Made by a program: the position numbers and the translations under genes
Shown: in pieces, positions 43,888-53,318 of the stretch
Layout: the number at the start of each line of letters is the position of its first letter
Position numbering within the stretch: position 1 is the stretch's first letter
Notes under the pieces: model-generated
Seen by the model: only the letters and a program-made list of their open reading frames with translations
Told to the model about the DNA's origin: nothing
The model's database searches: none
NCBI RefSeq assembly: GCF_024701375.2
Contig: NZ_CP113910.1
Coordinates: 868,001-932,000, forward strand
Source of the DNA: Streptomyces sp. KMM 9044
GTDB lineage: Bacteria > Actinomycetota > Actinomycetes > Streptomycetales > Streptomycetaceae
Direction: 5' to 3'
Length of the DNA stretch: 64,000 bases

Positions 43888-45001
43888 CCCATGTGGTGGC
43901 GGCTTCGCGGAGGTCTTCCACGTCTGGCTTCACGTACCACTTCTTCGTGGTCTTCACATTCGTGTGCCCGGCCCACCGGGCGAGGATGTGATCCGGCACG
44001 CCGTTGTTGGCAAGGAAGGTGAGGCAGGAGGCACGAGCGTCGTAGAGACGTACTCTGCGCAGGCCAAGAACCTCCATGAGCCGGTACGCGCGCCTGCGGA
44101 GTTGCTTGATCGTGAAAGCCTCCCCGGTCTCGTGCACCACGACGTACCCGGAGTCCGAGTAAGCCTCACCGAGGACGAGCCTCTCCTTGGCCTGGAGGGT
44201 CTTGAACGTCCTAAGGGCCATCAGTACTGGGCCCGGCAAAGGAAGATCACGTTCTCCGGCCATGGACTTGGTGTCCTTTTCCACGACGTATCGATTCCCC
44301 ATCATCGTCCGGGTGTTGGCTATGGTGATCGTGGCATTGCCCAAGTCGACGTCCTCCCATCGAAGTCCGCAGACTTCAGCAGGACGCAGACCCATGAGGG
44401 ACAGCAGAAGGGGAGCATAGAGCCGTTCCGCCCTGACGCCGTGAATGAACATCTGGACTTCCTGAACGTTCCACGGCTTCACTTCCTGCTTCTTCTTTCG
44501 ATCCTCCTTACGCGCCCTACGTGGAATTGTGACGTGCTGGGCCACGTTCATGGTCAGCAGCCGCCGCGTCACTGCGCGATTCAAGGCATCCTTCAATCGC
44601 GCAAGGCTCATTTCCACACTGGTCACCCCGAGCGGAGTGCCAGCTTTTCCGCCGCGTGCACGTCCATACCTCAACGCCCAATTCATCCACTCTTCTACGT
44701 CTTCCTCCGTGAGCTCTTGAAGCCGGATATGGCCCAACTTCCCGCGAACCCGATCCAAGGTAATCCGATAGTTGTAGATCGTGGTTTCTTCCAGATCATC
44801 CGCTTTCATGGCCAGCCACCGATCTAGCCACTCATTGACAGTGATCTGCTTGGGAGGAACGAACGTCCCTTCTTGGCGACGGTTGGTAATGCGCGCGTAC
44901 TCGACCTTCGCTTCCTTGAGCGTGGTGAACGTACGAGTCAGCTGTCTGCGCTTTCCGGTAGCAGGGTCGACTCCCACGTCGACCACAAACCGGTACCGCA
45001 C
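43853..45001 (-). CDS. int: Tyrosine-family site-specific integrase
   Basis: 382 aa from the GTG at 45001. Residues 50-155 are the SAM-like DNA-binding domain. The catalytic domain has R206 (SLMGLRPAEV), R323, H346 (WAGHTN) and nucleophile Y356 (KKWYVKP). The usual H-x-x-R box is YDAR, with Tyr for His. Family members usually begin with a DPIKK...RYRFVVD stretch. The same words occur upstream of this GTG in frame, so the true start may be a CTG near 45046, or a GTG nearby if one base is missing. The gene is poorer in G+C than its neighbours, as expected for an integrated element or its remnant. Confidence 0.88.
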   Translation of the reverse strand: MRYRFVVDVGVDPATGKRRQLTRTFTTLKEAKVEYARITNRRQEGTFVPPKQITVNEWLDRWLAMKADDLEETTIYNYRITLDRVRGKLGHIRLQELTEEDVEEWMNWALRYGRARGGKAGTPLGVTSVEMSLARLKDALNRAVTRRLLTMNVAQHVTIPRRARKEDRKKKQEVKPWNVQEVQMFIHGVRAERLYAPLLLSLMGLRPAEVCGLRWEDVDLGNATITIANTRTMMGNRYVVEKDTKSMAGERDLPLPGPVLMALRTFKTLQAKERLVLGEAYSDSGYVVVHETGEAFTIKQLRRRAYRLMEVLGLRRVRLYDARASCLTFLANNGVPDHILARWAGHTNVKTTKKWYVKPDVEDLREAATTWDGLHGEAEGRA

Positions 45002-45216
45002 CTGCCCCTTCGAGTTGGGTGGGAGCTTCTTGATCGGATCGGACAGGAGGTACTCACTCTCCTTCTGTGCGTGACCTACGCCGGCTAGGCACTGGGCTCA
45101 TCTGATTGGCAACAGACCAGCGACGCTCCGCGCCATGGCGCAGAACGGTATCTGCAGGTTCGCGCAGCTCCACTGCCAAGCACAGCCGCGCATGCGAACG
45201 TACTTCGAGGATCGTC

Positions 45217-45247
45217 ACGATCGCCGGTTTTGCTAACCGGCGATCGT
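45217..45247. repeat. 13-bp perfect inverted repeat
   Basis: ACGATCGCCGGTT and AACCGGCGATCGT flank a TTGCT loop. It has no T-tract. It may be a terminator, an operator or an arm-type site for the integrase. Confidence 0.75.
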
Positions 45248-45492
45248 CGTCTATGTTGCGCTCGCCGTCCGCACGCGATCCACGCTCCGAGTGCGTCGCG
45301 TACGTTGGTGGGGCAAAGAGAAGGCGGACACATCGGCAACGTTCACGGACAGGGCGAACTCCTCGTTACGTCGGGGACGGGCTGACCGGCCACATGGTTC
45401 AGGGTGTTGTACGTTGACATACCCCTACGGCGTCTTCCAGCTTTTCCAGCGCCTTTCTCTTCTGCCGTGGGCGAATAAGGAAAGGCAGCTAC

Positions 45493-45574
45493 CGAACCGG
45501 GGCCAGTTACCGCGGCGGCTACGACGTCGGTAATTCGGCCCCGGCATGACGACTCGGAGCGGCCCCGGTTCGTG
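45493..45574. repeat. Group of overlapping inverted repeats
   Basis: CGAACCGGGGCC (from 45493) pairs perfectly with GGCCCCGGTTCG (about 45563-45574). Inside, CCGGGGCCAGTTACCG (45497-45512) is nearly complementary to CGGTAATTCGGCCCCGG (45528-45544). One left arm can therefore pair with two right arms. Confidence 0.7.
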
Positions 45575-45791
45575 AAGATCCATGACGGCTCGAAGCGGTC
45601 CCCGTGTCGGCATGGGTAGGTCTCTGCCGGAGTCTGAGAAAGCCGCCGATACTCAAGGGAGGGCCGATTCCAGCCGCCCGGGTGGGGCCGCCCGGGCGGC
45701 GTCGCCGTCAATGACGTGTGCGCGAGTGAGGGCCGGTTGGGCCTGGGCTGAGGGCCTTGTCCCACCGCGAGCCGGCGGGGATCATGACCGC

Positions 45792-47710
45792 GTGCGGCAC
45801 CAGAAGAAGCTCCACGAACTACTCGAACGCGCCGGTCTCACGGTCGTCGAGGACGTGCGCCCGGGCAGCCTGTTCCCGCCGGAGGCCGGCTGGCGGATCG
45901 CGCGGGGGATCGCGGCGCCGGACGGCGTGGCCCGGGAAGCGCTCGATGCCGCGTGGTGGCGCCGTCTTCGCGACATCGACGGCGAGTTTCTGGTGGCCGT
46001 CCTCGGGCACCGGATCGGCGGCAACGACTCCTGGTGGACCCGGGTCCGGCACGCCGGGAGCGGCGTGCCGGAGTTGACCGGCGACCCCGGGTTCGTGGCG
46101 CTCTCCCTCGACGGGCAGGTGCTGCTTGCCGAGGTGCCCGGCGAGGGCGGGCCTCGGGTGACGGCCCTCGACCGACTGCCGGAGCGGCTGGAGGAGGCCG
46201 CCGAGGCCGCCGGGCGCGAGACGGAGGTCGAGCGCGCCGAGGTGTGGGCGGCGGTGCCCGGCCGACTTGCGTGGCCTCTGCACTGGGCGGAGGGAATCGG
46301 GTTCAATCCGGCTGCGACGGACGAACTGCTGATCCGGCTGCTGGATGTGGAGGAGGGCTTCCTACACGGATGCGACCGGCCCGCCGTCCTCGACGCCGCC
46401 GTGGCACACCCCGATCCGCGGGTGCGGTCAAGGCCCGCCGACACCTTCCGGCCCAAGCTCACGTCCGATCAGTGGGTACGTCTGGTCCGCGCCGAGCCGT
46501 CGCCCCATCGGCGCGTGCTCTGGGCGGAGCGCGCCTGCGTCTGGGGCGCCGAACTCCCCGAGGACCTGTACGACGACCTCCTCGCCGGCCCCTCCCGCGC
46601 ACGAGCCGCCGAACTCCCGGGGCTCCCCGCACGGCACCTCCCTGACCTCGCGGCCGACGCCGATCCCCGGGTGCGGTCGGCCGCCTGTGCCCGATGGGAG
46701 GACCTCGCCGCGCCGCTGCGGGAGCGGCTGCTGGCCGACACCGACGACGCGGTGCGCACGGCTGCGCTGCTCGCCCACCACACGGCGTACCCATGCCTCG
46801 CGAGGTTTTCGCCGCCCTGCCCGAACCGCGGCCAGCGCTCGAACGGTGCCGCCTCGCGCCCGACCTGGAGGCGGAGCTGGTCCGGGACGGGGACGCGGAA
46901 GTACGTCGGGCGCTGGCCGCCAACCCGAGCCTGGGCGCGCACGGCGTCGCCGTGCTGGCGGAGGACCCGCAGGACGACATCCGCTCCGCGGTGGCGCTGC
47001 GCTCCGACCTCACCGAGGAGCAACGTGCCGCGGTCCGCCACGACTTCGACCCGACGTCGATGTCGCACACCCTGCCCTGGGTCGAGGAGCTGCACGGCGA
47101 CGCCGACGCGATGCGCCGTCTCGCCGCGTCGTCCCACCCACTGGTCCGCCGCAGTGTGGCTCGAGCCCGGCACCTTCCGCCGGATGTCGTGGCGCGCCTG
47201 GCGCGGGACGAGGACCGGGCGGTCCGCCTGTTCCTCACCGAATCGTGCGAGGACGCCCCGGCCGACATGCTGCTGGAGGTCTGGCGCTGGTGGGACGGCA
47301 GCTTCAGCCACCCCGGTCGGCCCCGCGGCCATCCCAACTTCCCCCGTGCGGGCCTGCTGCGCTACACCGCCGACCCCAGCGGGCGAATGCGCCGCCTGGC
47401 CCTGGACGATCCGGAGTCGACACCGGCCGACGTCGCACGCCTGGCCCGGGATCCCGAAGCCGAGGTGCGCCGCCGCGCGGCTGAGGACCCCCGGCTGTCA
47501 CCGGCCGACGCGGTGCGGCTGCTGAACGACCCGGAGGCCCACGTCCGTGACACCGCGGTGCGCAATCCGCGGCTGCCGGCCCGCGTCCTGGCCGGGCTGT
47601 TGCACGACCGCGACACGGCATGCGCAGCGGTCACCAACCCGGCGATCCCGATCCCCGTCCTGCACCGCATCCTGACCGCGGCTGCGGCAGCCGTGGCAGC
47701 CCGGCACTGA
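45792..47710 (+). pseudogene. HEAT/LRV-like repeat protein, one frame break
   Basis: The first frame runs from the GTG at 45792 (VRHQKKLHELLERAGLTVVE) through several DP-x-VR repeats (AHPDPRVRSRPADTF, ADADPRVRSAACARWEDLA). Near 46790 the frame breaks, and PMPREVFAALPEPRPALERC and further repeats (GDAEVRRALAANPSL, RDPEAEVRRRAAEDPRL, NDPEAHVRDTAVRNPRL) continue in the next frame to 47710. One extra C in TACCCATG restores a 639-aa protein. Such repeat solenoids bind other proteins; the partner is unknown. Confidence 0.72.
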
Positions 47711-47988
47711 ACACCGACACCCCGCACGGCAGCCATGGTGGTCCGACGCTGAACTCCGGCACGCCTTCCGTTGTACGCCAAGCGGGCTGTGATCCTCGGC
47801 TCCGTTCCTGGGCCGCCGTCCTCCCAAATCTGCCACCACACCTGGCTGAGCGCCGAAATCACGGCTGCCGAGTGCAGACCAGGCATCCATGTCGCCCAGT
47901 GCTGACCGCCCGGCCCACCTGATGTTCCCGCATGCCGAACACCGGTACCGCCCCTGCTTGAGTATCTGGTTGTCAGCCTGTCCGCGGG

Positions 47989-48870
47989 CTACACGATTGC
48001 CTTCCATCGCCACGGCGGTGCCCCTGCCCGGCCGCGCAGGCAGTCGATGCGGTACTGCGCCTCGCGCCGCCACTCCGGGCGGGTGGCGGCGTGCTGCGCG
48101 GCGTACGTCGTCATCCGCAGCTCTCGCGCGCCGGCCAGAAGTTCATACCCTTCCCACTCCGTGACGTCAGCGCCGTAGGTCTCGCAGAATGCGGCGTACT
48201 CCTCGGCAGATACCGCGCCGGTCGTGGTGAGCTTCACCGCGGTCGACACGAGATCCCACTCCGGAGGGCCGAACGAAGCGCGCTCGAAGTCCATCAACAA
48301 CGGGCCGGCCTCCGTGCGCGCCACGTTGCCGACCCATGCATCTCCGTGGACTACACACTCCGGCAGGCCCTTCGGCCTCGAAGCCCATTGCTGCTTGAGA
48401 TCTTCAAGCCGGCCCTTCAGCCACAGCCGGTCATCGTCAGAGATTGTGATCGCTGCGTCGATGCGCTCAACCAGCCGGACGAATGGGTCCAACTCACCCA
48501 GTGGCAGGTCTGGTTTCGGCAGGGCGTGCAACTGCTTGAGGAGCACGACGACGTCGGTGACGGTCCCGATCTCGTGTGGCGGCAGCTCTTGCCAGAACGT
48601 CACCGGGTGCCCGCTGGCTGCTACCGGCTGCCGCAGGTCAAGGGCGCGTACGGCGGGCACGCCCTGGGCGGCCAGCCAGTGGGCGACCTGAACCTCGCGC
48701 GTTGCGGCGGCGGACTGTCCGGGCCGGGCGATTCGCACCACCACTCCCCCGGGCAGACGCCATATGGCGTTCTCGGCGATCCGTATCGGTTGGGCGTTGG
48801 TCGCGTCGAGGCCGGCTGCGAGGCACGCCTCCTCAAGTACGGCTTGGGTGGGCGTGGGCGAAGTAGTCAC
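47989..48870 (-). CDS. APH-family phosphotransferase
   Basis: 293 aa. Kinase-like catalytic loop VVHGDAWVGN (H175, D177, N182) and metal-binding LLMDFE (D194) define the aminoglycoside/choline phosphotransferase fold. ATP-pocket strands are in GGVVVRIARPG. The start overlaps the stop of an XRE/TPR regulator by 4 nt (ATGA), a pairing often seen in Streptomyces. A real aminoglycoside substrate is not proven. Confidence 0.87.
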   Translation of the reverse strand: MTTSPTPTQAVLEEACLAAGLDATNAQPIRIAENAIWRLPGGVVVRIARPGQSAAATREVQVAHWLAAQGVPAVRALDLRQPVAASGHPVTFWQELPPHEIGTVTDVVVLLKQLHALPKPDLPLGELDPFVRLVERIDAAITISDDDRLWLKGRLEDLKQQWASRPKGLPECVVHGDAWVGNVARTEAGPLLMDFERASFGPPEWDLVSTAVKLTTTGAVSAEEYAAFCETYGADVTEWEGYELLAGARELRMTTYAAQHAATRPEWRREAQYRIDCLRGRAGAPPWRWKAIV

Positions 48871-50270
48871 GCCTGCACCGTAGCCGCGATGCGCTCACGC
48901 AGGTCGCTGGCCTCGGGGAGGTTCCGGTGCCGGCCTGCGTACCGGGCGAGTTCCCGCAGGTCCTCGGCAGCCCGGCAGGAGGTCAGCTTGCCGACGTCAT
49001 CCAGCGCTCGGTGGCCGAGCACGACCGCGTGCCGCGGGTCGTCGCCCTTGGCCATGACCAGGGAAGCGAGTTTTGTCTCGGAAATGGCGCGCGATCGTGC
49101 AAAGGCGTTGCCGTGACCCTTGACCGCGATCTCGAAGCGGCGGGCCGCCTGCCCGGGGTCCTGGTCCGCGTGGACCGCGAGGTCGAACAGCGCGTGGGCG
49201 GTATCGCCGTGGTGCTGGGCGTAGTCGTAGTAGGCCATCCACGGCGGATCCTGTGCCGGGTCGGACTGTTCGAACGCGGCGTCGGCTTCTCCGACCGCGC
49301 GCAGGGTGTTGGCTACGTCGCGCATCTTACCGAAGGCGCGGGCGCGTGCCGTGTGCAGCATGGCACGCTCGGTGGCGGTGAGCCGGTCGGAGCGCACCAG
49401 ACCCTTCTCTGCGTGGGTTAGGCCAGTATCCGGATCTCCGACCCAGATTTCCTGCCGGGCCATGAACGAGTACGTCTTGGCGCGCAGGTGCCACTCCCCG
49501 GCTTCTTCCGCGCACTCAGCGGCTAGCCGGAAGCTGACTCGGGCATCATCGTGGGCGTACGCGTCGAACTGCGAGGCGCCGACGACAATCCCTAACCGAG
49601 CGACAGAGGCCAAGAGTTCGGGCCGCAGGGGCTCTGGGCAGGGCACAGGTAGCAGGGAGGCACCCCACATGATGGCACCGCGGGCGAGTTCTCGCACCGC
49701 GCCGCCGCCTCCGTACTCGTTGTCCTGGCGATGGATGACATCGGCCAGCGACTTCAGCTGCCTGATCTCGCGCGGGCGGATCCGAGTCGGGATCTCCCGG
49801 GGAGCTGCTGGGGTCACGAGGTGGACGAGGTCTATGGGGGCGATGGCGGCAAGGCCGCTCGTGGCGAGGAAGGCGCGACGGTCCACAGAGGCAGGGCTCC
49901 CGCTTGGAGATGTTGTGCTACCTCTGCCCAGGATGCGGCCTTCATGGACCTGAATCGGCACCTCCGCCCTGCCAGGGGGTGCACTTTCCGTTTCAGGACG
50001 GGCTTTTTCCGTTTGCCCGAACACCATCCCCCACGCCCGGGTGAGGACTCCGCCTGTCTGCAGGACCTCGTCCAAGCGCTCAGCCAAGTCCTTCGAACAG
50101 GTAGCAGTCCCCTTCTCGATCTTCTCGATGAGTGAACCGCTGACCTGCACTTTCGCGCCCAACTCGGCGTGCGTAAGAGGGCCGCGCTTCTTACGCCAGG
50201 TCCGCAACTCATGACCGAACCAGTCACGCGGGGACGCGTCCGGAGTCAATTGCTTCTCGGGTCTTGGCAT
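48867..50270 (-). CDS. XRE-family regulator with TPR-like C-terminus
   Basis: 467 aa. Residues 15-70 form the HTH (ELRTWRKKRGPLTHAELGAK, VSGSLIEKIEKG). After a linker, about 300 residues form helical repeats (FRLAAECAEEAGEWHLRAKT, HAEKGLVRSDRLTATERAML). The layout resembles regulators that bind a peptide or small signal through TPRs. It is co-translated with the phosphotransferase gene and divergent from the RsbW-like gene. Confidence 0.88.
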   Translation of the reverse strand: MPRPEKQLTPDASPRDWFGHELRTWRKKRGPLTHAELGAKVQVSGSLIEKIEKGTATCSKDLAERLDEVLQTGGVLTRAWGMVFGQTEKARPETESAPPGRAEVPIQVHEGRILGRGSTTSPSGSPASVDRRAFLATSGLAAIAPIDLVHLVTPAAPREIPTRIRPREIRQLKSLADVIHRQDNEYGGGGAVRELARGAIMWGASLLPVPCPEPLRPELLASVARLGIVVGASQFDAYAHDDARVSFRLAAECAEEAGEWHLRAKTYSFMARQEIWVGDPDTGLTHAEKGLVRSDRLTATERAMLHTARARAFGKMRDVANTLRAVGEADAAFEQSDPAQDPPWMAYYDYAQHHGDTAHALFDLAVHADQDPGQAARRFEIAVKGHGNAFARSRAISETKLASLVMAKGDDPRHAVVLGHRALDDVGKLTSCRAAEDLRELARYAGRHRNLPEASDLRERIAATVQA

Positions 50271-50428
50271 GGGCTGTTCCTCGCTCGCGAAACGGAAGAT
50301 CGAGGTTTCCGAATCAAGATCTGCACGCGGTCCTGTCGGCCTGGCTCAATGGTTGCTCACGGCCGCCACCCCAGTACACACCGCATCCGGCGCCGGTTGG
50401 AGAGATTTCGTCGAACGAGGGACTCCCC

Positions 50429-50890
50429 GTGAAAGCAGACCTGATGGAGGCTCAACGGCCCGTTGCAGAGGGCACAAGCGCTGCGGTCCGGACGCGTTCC
50501 GGAGCGTGCGAAATCGACGTCGCTCTGACAGCCGCTGCTGTCTCGGGCGTACGCGACCTCGTCAGTGCGTGCCTCCGTCTGTGGGGCCTGACCGAACTCG
50601 ACTGGCGGGTCACTCTCACTGCGTCCGAGCTACTGACGAACGCCTTCCAGTACGCCCGCAAGGAGGACGAGTCCTCGGTTCCAGTGAAGGTCGTCCTCAC
50701 CCGGACCCCCGACGGGGTCTTCCTGTGCGTCAGTGACCCGCACCCCTGGCTCCCAGCCGCCGTCTCGGCAGGCGACAACGACGAGAGCGGTCGCGGCCTG
50801 ATGCTGATCAAGACGCTCAGCGACAGATACGGCTGCTCGTCCACTGCCCACGGCAAAGACGTTTGGGTCACGATCCTGCACTCCGCGTAG
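50429..50890 (+). CDS. RsbW-like histidine-kinase-type ATPase (anti-sigma/regulatory kinase)
   Basis: 153 aa from the GTG at 50429. N-box ELLTNAFQYA and G-box GRGLMLIKTLSDRYG of the HATPase_c fold are clear, and there is no dimerisation domain or membrane segment. Streptomyces has many such proteins, which act as anti-sigma factors or partners of XRE/DUF397 systems. It is divergent from the XRE/TPR gene, so the intervening 158 bp probably hold control sites for both. Confidence 0.87.
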   Translation: MKADLMEAQRPVAEGTSAAVRTRSGACEIDVALTAAAVSGVRDLVSACLRLWGLTELDWRVTLTASELLTNAFQYARKEDESSVPVKVVLTRTPDGVFLCVSDPHPWLPAAVSAGDNDESGRGLMLIKTLSDRYGCSSTAHGKDVWVTILHSA

Positions 50891-51170
50891 TCGCATTCCC
50901 CTGCCTCTGACGAGACCCGAAAGGACCACCATCATGTGCCGGCATTCGACGCCGTTCCCCAGCGCCGACACGAAGGCCGACAGCGGTTCATCGTCAGCGA
51001 CGCTGCGCTCGGAAGAATCGAATGACAGTTTCGAGTTGGGGCACGGCCCTCACGCGAGACCTCTTTTGGTAGGGCGGCGTCAGCGAGGTCGCTCGTACTT
51101 CCTGGTCTACCTTCAGCGTCCCCGCGGGCAGGACGTGGTGTACGCCCGCAGGGGCTACAGCGTCGTGGAG

Positions 51171-51668
51171 TTACGGCAAGCCTGCCTCCGGGCGCTCCGC
51201 TGCGTCGCGCCAGTAGTCGGCGAGCATCTCGCCCGGCCAGGCCGGCTGACGGACGGAACCTCGGGGCCCCATTTCCTGAAAGTAGGGGGCCAGGTCAATC
51301 ACCGGCGTCCCGTCGACTGCGTCGAGGTCGGTCACCAGAAGGTCGCGGCCGTCCACGCTCAGCAGCCTCGGGTAGCTGACAGCCATCTGGTTGGGGCGCC
51401 GATGGTTTCGGTGGACGAAGGTTCCGGTCGCTGGCCACTGCACGTTGCCCCTGGGGCTGCGGGCGTGGAGCTGCACGTCCTCGGACTGTGCCAGGTGGAA
51501 GCGCCACGTCACAGTCAGGTGGGAGAACTCGTCGATTCCCTGCAGGGTTTCGAGGGGGTACGCCTCGTTGAGTCGGATCACCGACTGGACCCCGCCCTGG
51601 TAATCGTCCTGGACGCGGGTGTGGCCGCCGACGACCGTTGCGATCGATTCGACCTCGTACGTCGTCAC
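51171..51668 (-). CDS. TrmO/TsaA-like protein (SAM-dependent tRNA methyltransferase family)
   Basis: 165 aa. ESIATVVGGHTRV, IDEFSHLTVTWRF, TGTFVHRNHRRPNQMAVS and DAVDGTPVIDLAPYF follow the TrmO (YaeB/VirR) beta-barrel family that methylates threonylcarbamoyl-adenosine in tRNA. The family's usual FxTRSPxRPNPIG is altered to FVHRNHRRPNQMA, so the substrate may differ. The start is the GTG at 51668 after GAGAGGAA; a GTG at 51692 is also possible. Confidence 0.78.
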   Translation of the reverse strand: MTTYEVESIATVVGGHTRVQDDYQGGVQSVIRLNEAYPLETLQGIDEFSHLTVTWRFHLAQSEDVQLHARSPRGNVQWPATGTFVHRNHRRPNQMAVSYPRLLSVDGRDLLVTDLDAVDGTPVIDLAPYFQEMGPRGSVRQPAWPGEMLADYWRDAAERPEAGLP

Positions 51669-51740
51669 CGGTATTGGTTCCTCTCTTCGCACGATGCTGG
51701 TCCGCGGGCTGCCGTGGGGCGTCGAGCGTCCGCGTCGCGA

Positions 51741-53129
51741 TCAGCCTATGGCCCGGAGCATGCCGCGCGCCCGGCGGTCCAGCTCGTTGACATGGCGGCC
51801 TTCGCGTTGCCGGACGGGCGAGAGGTCACTCTGGATTCGGACGATGACGTCACGCGCCCGGCCGGACTGGACGCCCGTCATGGCGTCGAGTGCTTCGTTC
51901 CAGGTTGCGCATGCCTCGTCGAGGTTTCCCCGCTGCACCTGGACTGCGCCGAGGTAGCCGAGCGTCACGCTGTGGGTGCGGGCGAACTGCTGGCGCCGGC
52001 GCGTGGCCACGCTCCGCTTGAAGTGGATCTCCGCGTCGATGGGCTGACCTATGTCGCGCAAAGCGCAGGCCGTCTCGTGGGCGAGGGAGGCTTCCTGGAA
52101 GAAGCTGACGCGGGCGGGCGCTTCGGTGGTGTCGGCGCGGGCGAGGTCACGCTCTGCGCGGCTGATGGCCGCGAGGGTGCTGGCGCGGTCACCGTCGGCC
52201 GCGAGTGCGCGGGCGTGCACGATCGCCAGCAGCGCCTTCTCGCGGTGGCTGGCCTGGCCGTAGCGGTCGCGGGACATCGAGGCGTCGGCCAGGGCGAGCG
52301 CCCTGCGCGGATGCCCGAGGTCGACGGCCTGGTGGGCGAGGGCGCGCAGGACGTGGCCGCCGAGCGGTCCGTCGCCGGCCTCCGCCGCGATCCGGGCGGC
52401 GATGGTGAGGTAGCGCTGGGCGGTGCGGTGTTCGCCGGCGTCGAAGGCCATCCAGCCGGCGAGGTAGGTCATCTCTGCGACGGCGGAGTGCGCGGCGCGG
52501 CGGAGCTGATCTGTACGGAATCGGCCGCCGAGCAGCGGCACCGCCTCGTCGAGCAGGTGGCTGGCGAGGGCTTTGCGGCCGGTTGCGCCGCCTCGCTGCT
52601 GGTCGCGTGCGGAGTAGTAGACCGTGAGATCGCGGACGTCGTCGATGTCGGCTTGGGTCACCGAGCGCGAGGAGGCCGGTCGGCGGCTCGCCGCTGCGGC
52701 GGGGGCGGCTGCCCACCACGAGGTGGTGGGCAGGGCGAGATCGGCTGCGGAGTAGGCGGCGGTGGCCAGCAGCTTGCGTCGGTGCATGTCGAGATCGTCG
52801 CTTCCCAGCTCGGCCAGTGCGGTCAGAGGGTCGACGCTCCAGTCGGATCCGGTGTCAGTCGTGCCTGTCGGCTCTTCTTCCAGCCCGAGGTCAGCCAGGG
52901 AGAGCCGGCGGCCGAGTCTGCGGGACAGCGTCTCGCGCAGGATATGCGGCGCTCTGCCACTCGGCTTCGTGCCGAGCACCCACATGGAGATGTGCGAGCG
53001 GGAGATCGCCTCCAGCTCACGCACTCCGCACTCCGCAGCCACACGGGCAACGGCGGCGGCTGCCTGCGGCTGGGACCAGCCTGCTTCGCGCAGGAGTGCG
53101 GCAAGGGCGACATTGCGTTCACGGGCCAT
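51741..53129 (-). CDS. XRE/TPR transcriptional regulator
   Basis: 462 aa from the ATG at 53129, preceded by GAGGGG. N-terminal helices (NVALAALLREAGWSQPQAAA, ISRSHISMWVLGTKP) form an HTH. From about residue 130 onward there are TPR-like helices (AEMTYLAGWMAFDAGEHRTA, HPRRALALADASMSRDRYGQ). A sibling of the regulator at 48.9 kb in overall plan but not closely similar. It is divergent from a DUF6415 gene, so it may control the operon to its right. Confidence 0.86.
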   Translation of the reverse strand: MARERNVALAALLREAGWSQPQAAAAVARVAAECGVRELEAISRSHISMWVLGTKPSGRAPHILRETLSRRLGRRLSLADLGLEEEPTGTTDTGSDWSVDPLTALAELGSDDLDMHRRKLLATAAYSAADLALPTTSWWAAAPAAAASRRPASSRSVTQADIDDVRDLTVYYSARDQQRGGATGRKALASHLLDEAVPLLGGRFRTDQLRRAAHSAVAEMTYLAGWMAFDAGEHRTAQRYLTIAARIAAEAGDGPLGGHVLRALAHQAVDLGHPRRALALADASMSRDRYGQASHREKALLAIVHARALAADGDRASTLAAISRAERDLARADTTEAPARVSFFQEASLAHETACALRDIGQPIDAEIHFKRSVATRRRQQFARTHSVTLGYLGAVQVQRGNLDEACATWNEALDAMTGVQSGRARDVIVRIQSDLSPVRQREGRHVNELDRRARGMLRAIG

Positions 53130-53318
53130 GGGCTGCCCCTCGGTTCCGTAATGATCTTTGGCGCCTTTGGCGGCCTTCCCGTCCGCGAAGGCATATCCCT
53201 CGGACGGGATTCGCGGTTCGCTCAACGTAGCGGCCAGATCACTCACATCGCACGCCGACCGACGCCTCCGACGGGCGATCTCGGCTCACTTTGGCTTGAT
53301 CCGAACAGGAGTTGTGGC

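Larger units (their letters stand above)
45047..45791. other. Non-coding region beside the integrase, rich in inverted repeats
   Basis: About 745 bp of lower-GC sequence without a convincing gene; it contains the two inverted-repeat groups listed separately. It is the likely place for attP-like sites or regulatory elements of the integrated element. I could not identify direct-repeat att cores, a tRNA gene or an excisionase. Confidence 0.5.

Noticed and set aside
45217-45247. Considered as part of a tRNA or attB site for the integrase
   Set aside because: The hairpin has no cloverleaf context, no anticodon arm and no T-loop consensus at the right spacing.
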